A stretch of DNA of 36,939 nucleotides from contig CAYMNK010000014.1 in NCBI GenBank assembly GCA_964391805.1, positions 1 through 36,939 of the forward strand. The letters run 5' to 3'. The notes under the pieces were generated by a model. That model did no database searches, was not told where the DNA came from, and worked only from the letters and a program-made list of their open reading frames with translations. How positions within the stretch are numbered: position 1 is the stretch's first letter; each line of letters opens with the position of its first letter. Position numbers and translations under genes: made by a program. Source of the stretch: RUG14300 sp964391805 (GTDB lineage Bacteria > Bacillota > Clostridia > Christensenellales > CAG-1252). Below, in pieces: positions 32,416-36,939 of the stretch.

Positions 32416-34191
32416 ATGATAAAATCTAAAAAACTATTGGTAATATTGGCGATATTGGTAATGCTTGCGTGTGTTGTTTTGCCTGCTTGCGATGTTATAA
32501 ATGATATTTTTAATAATAACAATGGCGGTGATGTTGAAAAAGAAAAACTTGCCACACCTATCGTAACTATAGACGCTAACGGATTGGCTTCTTGGGATGC
32601 CATTTCTAATGCAAGTGGCTACCGCTATAAAATAGATAGCGGTTACGGATATTTTACCGAAGATCGGAGTGTTCAACTTACCGAGAGACAATGTATACAA
32701 GTATGTGCGGTAGGTAACGATGATTACGCCGATAGTTATTATTCGGAATCGATTACATACAATTTATCCGATTGTACCGACCATGTTGACGAGGATGACA
32801 ACGGATACTGCGATATCTGTAATATGAAAGTTGTTATCGACCTAACCTTTATTGCTATCAATGACCTTCACGGCAAGTTTATGGATAATGGCACTCAAGT
32901 AGGTGTGGATGAACTTACCACATACATAAAAATGTTGTATGAAGACCCGACTCGAGAAGAAATATTGATATCATCGGGCGACATGTGGCAAGGTACGGTT
33001 GAATCCTCTACAAACAGAGGCGCGCTTATGACCGAGTGGATGAACGAAATGTCTTTTGTTTCGATGACTTTAGGCAACCATGAATTCGATTGGGGTGTAA
33101 GTTCTATCGTTACAAATGCTAAAAATGCAAATTTCCCGACACTCGCCATAAACGTAACATATAACGGTAAACCTATCGACGGAGTCGAATCATCTGTAAT
33201 TGTACAAAAACAAGGAATCAAAATAGGTATCATCGGTGCTATTGGAGATTGTTTGAGTTCCATTTCTGGTGAGTATACTGAAGGTCTTTCGTTTGCTACA
33301 GGTGACGAGCTTACCGATTTAGTTAAGGCGGAATCCACTCGTTTACGCGAGGAAGAGGGATGTGAAATAATAGTTTATTCGTTACATGACGGAAGTACAT
33401 TTTCGAGTTCTCAAACATATGCAAGCGATGAGGAGTTCACATATTACGATACAGAGTTATCTAATGGATATGTCGATTTAGTTTTAGAGGGACACACGCA
33501 TCAAAGTTATGTCGTAAAAGATAACTATAATGTTTATCATATGCAAGCAGGCGGTGAAAATAGGGCAATAGGTATTTCTCAATTTAGTTATAACATTGTC
33601 AATAAAACTAAATCGGTATCGGCATATACCGTTCCGTCATCGACATATTCGTCTTCTCTTTATGAGGGTGATAAGGTAGTAAATGAAATATTCGAAAAAT
33701 ATTTTCCCGATGAAAATCCGTATATTACAGTTTTAGGAGAAACGACAAAAACTATATACTCGGGTACTATTTGTGATAAGGTTGCGGAATTGTATTACGC
33801 CGCAGGTATTGAAAAATGGGGTAAAAAATATGATATCGTGTTAGGTGGAGGCTTTTTATCTGCAAGAAGTCCATATGACTTATCTGTAGGAAATATAACC
33901 TATGCTAATTTATTTTCCATACTGCCATTCGATAACGAAATAGTATTAGGAACGATTAAAGGTCGAAATCTCAAAAATAAATTTATCTATTCTTCAAATA
34001 GTAGGTATCATTGTTATTATGATGAATCGATAATAGGCGAAATAATAGATAATAGATTATACTATATAGTAACAGACACCTACACTTCGACTTATAGAAG
34101 TAATGGCATAACCGAAGTTGCAAGGTATGATTCGGGCGTTTATGCAAGAGATCTTCTTGCGGATTATTTAAGATCCGGTAAGACCTTTTAG
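32416..34191 (+). CDS. 5'-nucleotidase-like metallophosphoesterase lipoprotein
   Basis: The 591-residue protein starts at ATG 32416 behind TGGAGA. The signal peptide ends in LPAC (Cys about 26), giving a surface lipoprotein. Residues about 45-110 resemble a fibronectin-type module, then comes HVDEDDNGYCDIC (about 118-130), an acidic motif seen in extracellular Clostridia proteins. The metallophosphoesterase part has AINDLHGKF (about 145), SSGDMWQGT (about 185), LGNHEFDWG (about 219) and EGHTHQ (about 357). A 5_nucleotid_C part has GGGFLSARSP and ITYANLFSILPFDNE (about 490-515). It probably hydrolyses extracellular nucleotides. It starts 20 bases after the SDR stop. Confidence 0.87.
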   Translation: MIKSKKLLVILAILVMLACVVLPACDVINDIFNNNNGGDVEKEKLATPIVTIDANGLASWDAISNASGYRYKIDSGYGYFTEDRSVQLTERQCIQVCAVGNDDYADSYYSESITYNLSDCTDHVDEDDNGYCDICNMKVVIDLTFIAINDLHGKFMDNGTQVGVDELTTYIKMLYEDPTREEILISSGDMWQGTVESSTNRGALMTEWMNEMSFVSMTLGNHEFDWGVSSIVTNAKNANFPTLAINVTYNGKPIDGVESSVIVQKQGIKIGIIGAIGDCLSSISGEYTEGLSFATGDELTDLVKAESTRLREEEGCEIIVYSLHDGSTFSSSQTYASDEEFTYYDTELSNGYVDLVLEGHTHQSYVVKDNYNVYHMQAGGENRAIGISQFSYNIVNKTKSVSAYTVPSSTYSSSLYEGDKVVNEIFEKYFPDENPYITVLGETTKTIYSGTICDKVAELYYAAGIEKWGKKYDIVLGGGFLSARSPYDLSVGNITYANLFSILPFDNEIVLGTIKGRNLKNKFIYSSNSRYHCYYDESIIGEIIDNRLYYIVTDTYTSTYRSNGITEVARYDSGVYARDLLADYLRSGKTF

Positions 34192-34750
34192 CTAATACAC
34201 AGAAATAAAACTGTGATAAACATTATCTTCCGCCGTTATATTATTTCGTTTCATCATACAGAGCGGAAGAATGTTGTATAGTAAAATCAAAAAGAATTAA
34301 TATGACAAAATGACAGTATAGAACAGTTATTAAACACAATATAAGTATACTATATATGTCATCCTGAGCGTAGTCGAAGGATCTAATTCCATATTAAAAT
34401 AAGCAAAAGCGACCAATTATGCCATACTGAGCGAAGTGCGAAGCACGAAGTCGAACCCACAGGGCGATGCAAGCATCGGAATCTAAATCCGTTTTAAGCG
34501 TAGTCGAACTGCGAAGCAGTGCGATGGCACTGAGCAGTATTTAAATCCATAATATTTACTAACAAGGATTAGATACCAAACGACAAGGGCTTTTGGTATC
34601 TTGCGGACGGTATTGATTACCATCAATAGCGGCGTAAACACTGTCGAGCCAGTAGTGAGGCACAATACTTTGGAATACAAATCTACATTTCTTTATATTA
34701 CATATAATACTATATTTATTATATATAATATCAATATTAAATATTAAAAA
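34192..34750. repeat. Gene-free spacer with dispersed repeats
   Basis: Repeat starts lie at about 34358 (GTCATCCTGAGCG) and 34421. Remnants continue to about 34556. A palindromic GATACCAAACG...GGTATCTTGCGGACGG module follows at about 34573-34613. The 31-base segment shared with 9937-9967 lies at 34287-34317. No gene is supported. Confidence 0.75.
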
Positions 34751-34777
34751 AAACAAGCAATCGAGTGGGCTTGTTTT
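34751..34777. terminator. Bidirectional intrinsic terminator
   Basis: AAACAAGC (34751-34758) and GCTTGTTT (34769-34776) form a stem flanked by A- and T-runs. It lies just past the end of the minus-strand gene at 34789 and can end plus-strand transcripts too. Confidence 0.8.
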
Positions 34778-34788
34778 TTATTCATTTA

Positions 34789-35058
34789 CTACTCACTAAA
34801 ATCTAAATACTTAACTATCTCAATCAATGCTTTACCATTGATTGAGTGATTTAGAGCAAAATCGTCAAATCCATTATAATAATCGACCGTATTATTTTCG
34901 TTAACGACCTCAATAATCCTACCGTGAGGAATTATCTCGAAATGATTATCCTTATATTTAAGCGTAAGTTTATTTTGACCGTTAACACAACATTCTTCTA
35001 TATACTTTAGAAAATGTATATCATCATTAGTAAGATCGTAGTCGTTGCGGTTAACCAT
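34789..35058 (-). CDS. Small hypothetical protein
   Basis: The 89-residue protein starts at ATG 35058, seven bases after AAGGAG; upstream ATG 35064 is too close to that site. I do not recognise a family. The sequence is soluble and mixed: an acidic N-terminus (NRNDYDLTNDDIHFLKYI), a central beta-like part (KLTLKYKDNHFEIIPHG) and an acidic end. A good ribosome-binding site and a matching terminator support a real single-gene unit. Confidence 0.6.
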   Translation of the reverse strand: MVNRNDYDLTNDDIHFLKYIEECCVNGQNKLTLKYKDNHFEIIPHGRIIEVVNENNTVDYYNGFDDFALNHSINGKALIEIVKYLDFSE

Positions 35059-35151
35059 ACTCATACTCCTTTTTAATATAAAACATTTTATCATACTGAT
35101 ATTGAGATGTCAATAAATCGTTTTCTATAATTATGATTGGTTATATAATTA

Positions 35152-35200
35152 GTGAATTCCCAAAGTAAATTTCACTGAATAATTTACTTTGGGAATTCAC
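35152..35200. repeat. AT-rich inverted repeat, copy 2
   Basis: Perfect 20-base arms (35152-35171 and 35181-35200) surround a nine-base loop. It shares its arm sequence with 11281-11341. It lies between the small minus-strand gene and corA; no coding capacity. Confidence 0.85.
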
Positions 35201-35298
35201 GGTAAAAAAACTTCGTCTAAAAACCTGAGTAAATTATTTTCAATTAGTTTACAAATATCGAAAATTATGTTAATATAATCTATAGTGGCATATGTCGC

Positions 35299-35438
35299 TA
35301 ATACTAAAAATTACGGAGGCACACTACTGAAATGGACGACGACCATTTGTGCAATTATCAATCAATTATAATTTCCACCGTACGGACTCGGTAATTTTGG
35401 TATTAAAGTCTCCCTGCGGTGATGTTCAAGGAGACTTT
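35299..35438 (+). promoter_or_regulatory. Structured corA leader that can hide the ribosome-binding site
   Basis: TAATAC and AAAATTAC (35299-35304, 35307-35314) pair with GTATTA and GTAATTTT (35400-35405, 35391-35398), closing a multi-stem domain. Inside are GCAC/GTGC (35319-35322 with 35349-35352), AAATGG/CCATTT (35330-35335 with 35343-35348) and AATTAT/ATAATT (35353-35358 with 35368-35373). Next, AAAGTCTCC (35405-35413) pairs with GGAGACTTT (35430-35438), which contains the Shine-Dalgarno AAGGAG of corA. A TATAAT box lies at 35274-35279. I cannot match it to the M-box or another known class; a magnesium-responsive switch is the natural guess. Confidence 0.6.
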
Positions 35439-35440
35439 TT

Positions 35441-36415
35441 ATGATAACTATAGCGTATAACGGACTTAACAAGATAGTTGAACATTCTCAAGAAGAAATC
35501 GAGCAGTTGACTTCTTTGGACAATAAGTGGGTTCATATGATCAACCCGAGCGATAAAGAAATCGAATGGGTAGAGGACCTTACAGGTATACCCGATGATA
35601 TCCTGAAATCGGCATTAGACGAAGACGAAAGAGCTCGTATTGAAAAAGATGATGAATTACTTATTTTAGTAGATATCCCGGTTGTCGAAGACGACGAGGA
35701 TAACGGTGGCGTAAACTATTCAACATTACCTTTGGGCATAATTGTCAAAGGAAAGACTATAGTTACCGTATGCTTGAAGGATTCGTCTGTCATTAGGGAC
35801 TTTCAACTGGGGCGCGTAAAGGATGTAGAAATTTCTAAAACTGCGAGATTTGTATTTAGGCTACTATTATCTATAGCAACAAAGTATTTGTCATATCTTA
35901 GACAGATAGATAAGACTAGTCAGCATATTCAAGCCGAACTACATAAGAGTATGAAGAATAAAGGCTTGAATGAACTTCTCGATATTCAGAATGCACTTGT
36001 TTATTTTTCCAACTCGCTTAAGGCAAATAATAACGTTATAGATAAATTGATTAAGAGTAATTCCTATTTACCGAAATATGAGGATGATCAGGATTTAATC
36101 GAAGATGTCGGTATTGAATCGATGCAGGCGTTGGATACCTGTAATACTTTTAGAGATATTCTCGAGAGTACGATGACCGCTTACAGTTCGGTAATCAGTA
36201 ATAACCTTAATAATGTTATGAAGGTATTGACCTCAATAACGTTTATTATGAGTGTGCCGACGTTAATCGGATCGTTATTCGGAATGAATCTTGACGGCAT
36301 ACCCGGATTCAGTAATGACGGTAAATATCCGTTTGCGTTTCTTATTGTTTGCATCCTATCCATTGTTTGTGCGATAGTGTGTGCAATAATAATGAAAAAA
36401 AAGAAATTACTTTAA
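35441..36415 (+). CDS. corA: CorA-family magnesium/divalent cation transporter
   Basis: The 324-residue protein starts at ATG 35441 behind AAGGAG that lies in a hairpin arm. A large cytoplasmic N-terminal domain (about 1-255) with long helices precedes two C-terminal membrane helices. The selectivity motif GMN is at about 281-283 (LFGMNLDGIPG), and the basic tail is MKKKKLL. CorA forms pentameric Mg2+ channels. It is a single-gene unit. Confidence 0.92.
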   Translation: MITIAYNGLNKIVEHSQEEIEQLTSLDNKWVHMINPSDKEIEWVEDLTGIPDDILKSALDEDERARIEKDDELLILVDIPVVEDDEDNGGVNYSTLPLGIIVKGKTIVTVCLKDSSVIRDFQLGRVKDVEISKTARFVFRLLLSIATKYLSYLRQIDKTSQHIQAELHKSMKNKGLNELLDIQNALVYFSNSLKANNNVIDKLIKSNSYLPKYEDDQDLIEDVGIESMQALDTCNTFRDILESTMTAYSSVISNNLNNVMKVLTSITFIMSVPTLIGSLFGMNLDGIPGFSNDGKYPFAFLIVCILSIVCAIVCAIIMKKKKLL

Positions 36416-36444
36416 AAAAAGTCAAAAAAACACCTAAAAATCGT

Positions 36445-36473
36445 TTGACATCTTGATTTCGGTGTAATATAAT
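36445..36473 (+). promoter_or_regulatory. Promoter of the tRNA-23S rRNA operon
   Basis: TTGACA at 36445-36450, 17 bases, TATAAT at 36468-36473 form a consensus promoter 35 bases before tRNA-Ala. It explains expression of the tRNA and 23S genes without a 16S gene upstream. Confidence 0.85.
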
Positions 36474-36508
36474 GAATAGGCTGTTTTGAAGAAGACGGCC
36501 AACCACAT

Positions 36509-36584
36509 GGGGGTTTAGCTCAGCTGGTAGAGCACCTGCCTTGCAAGCAGGGGGTCAGCGGTTCGATTCCGCTTGTCTCCACCA
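36509..36584 (+). tRNA. tRNA-Ala (anticodon TGC)
   Basis: The 76-base gene has encoded CCA. D-arm GCTCAGCTGGTAGAGC, anticodon stem CTGCC/GGCAG type with loop TTGCAAG, and a GGTTCGATTCC T-arm are clear. One acceptor pair (position 7) appears mismatched. Confidence 0.95.
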
Positions 36585-36590
36585 CAATAT

Positions 36591-36667
36591 AGAAGTGTAG
36601 CTCAGCAGGTTAGAGCACCACCCTGATAAGGTGGGGGTCGGTGGTTCGAGTCCACTCACTTCTACCA
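36591..36667 (+). tRNA. tRNA-Ile (anticodon GAT)
   Basis: The 77-base gene has encoded CCA. Acceptor AGAAGTG pairs perfectly with CACTTCT; the anticodon loop is CTGATAA, and the T-loop GGTTCGAGTCC is canonical. It lies six bases after tRNA-Ala. Confidence 0.96.
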
Positions 36668-36888
36668 AAGTAACTGTTGTTACTTATAAGCACATTGACA
36701 ACTGCATAGGTTATATGATCTTACAGGATGAGATCATGTAACGACATTATTTTATTATCAAATATCTTAACAAAGAAATTGAGAAAAATGAGTAATATGA
36801 ATCAATTCACAAATATGAGATATTTTGCTGAGGAACACTAAAACAATTAATAAAGAGTATAAATGGACTGACAAGTTCAGACAAATAC
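36668..36888 (+). other. tRNA-23S spacer
   Basis: AT-rich transcribed spacer without gene. It contains CATTGACAACTGCATAG (about 36692-36708), like the leader segments before clostridial 23S genes, and a TATGATCTTACA...TGAGATCATGTA hairpin-like pair (about 36713-36740). No 5S or other tRNA is seen. Confidence 0.6.
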
Positions 36889-36939
36889 GATCAAGCTACT
36901 AAGAGCGTAGGGTGGATGCCTTGGCATTAGGCGCCGATG
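36889..36939 (+). rRNA. 23S ribosomal RNA, 5' end (partial)
   Basis: GATCAAGCTACTAAG followed by GGTGGATGCCTTGGCATTAGG and GCCGATG matches the universal start of bacterial 23S rRNA. The gene runs off the window end after about 51 bases. Confidence 0.95.

Noticed and set aside
35299..35438. corA leader as an M-box magnesium riboswitch
   Set aside because: The conserved M-box segments are not found; left as an unclassified structured leader.
1..36939. CRISPR array, prophage or integrase
   Set aside because: No regularly spaced direct repeats, Cas genes, phage structural genes or integrases were seen.

Overview
The window looks like a chromosomal segment of an uncultured, low-GC Gram-positive bacterium, probably a gut Clostridia relative. 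The signs are lipoprotein signal peptides with a lipobox cysteine, giant Listeria-Bacteroides-repeat surface proteins, Mini-RNase III next to RlmB and a SigH-like sigma factor, TTG starts behind strong AGGAGG sites, and sigma-A-type promoters (TTGACA-17-TATAAT). The taxonomic placement is an inference from gene content; no 16S gene is present.

The most notable system is a complete diversity-generating retroelement (DGR) at 109-9810. A 2618-residue lipoprotein ends in a DUF6273 (C-type-lectin-like) domain, and its last codons form a variable repeat (VR, 7826-7951). Downstream lie tandem hairpins, an Avd-type accessory gene (8053-8430), an adenine-rich template repeat (TR, 8483-8608), a structured spacer with a terminator-like element, and a DGR-type reverse transcriptase (8776-9810). 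TR and VR align without gaps over 126 bases. They differ at 20 positions, and 19 of these are template adenines replaced by G, T or C. That is the signature of adenine-specific mutagenic retrohoming into a cell-surface binding domain.

From 9.8 to 15.8 kb come intergenic repeats, an RNA ligase with its own promoter, a divergent PRPP synthetase, a metallo-beta-lactamase-fold hydrolase and transcription terminator Rho. From 15.8 to 18.6 kb, on the minus strand, a soluble VirD4/TraG-like ATPase is paired with a Sel1-repeat-like protein, with no other secretion genes nearby. At 18.8-20.7 kb is a CotH-kinase-like lipoprotein. Then come a zinc-less dehydrogenase-like protein and TrmB.

The segment 23.0-30.8 kb is a tight nine-gene run: mrnC, rlmB, sigma factor, P-type ATPase, AlaX-type editing protein, SecB-like protein, GNAT, DUF3737 and a flavin reductase. 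It begins at one strong promoter. Next, a preQ1-I riboswitch-like leader precedes a VUT/YhhQ-family queuosine-precursor transporter, followed by an SDR oxidoreductase and a 5'-nucleotidase-like lipoprotein. A CorA gene follows a structured leader that hides its ribosome-binding site. The window ends with a promoter, tRNA-Ala, tRNA-Ile and the 5' end of 23S rRNA. No 16S gene lies upstream, so this rRNA operon appears to be split.

Intergenic gaps carry a dispersed repeat family built around GTCATACTGAGCG and GGTATCTTGCGGACG, plus a second family of AT-rich inverted repeats. Both explain several spurious open frames.
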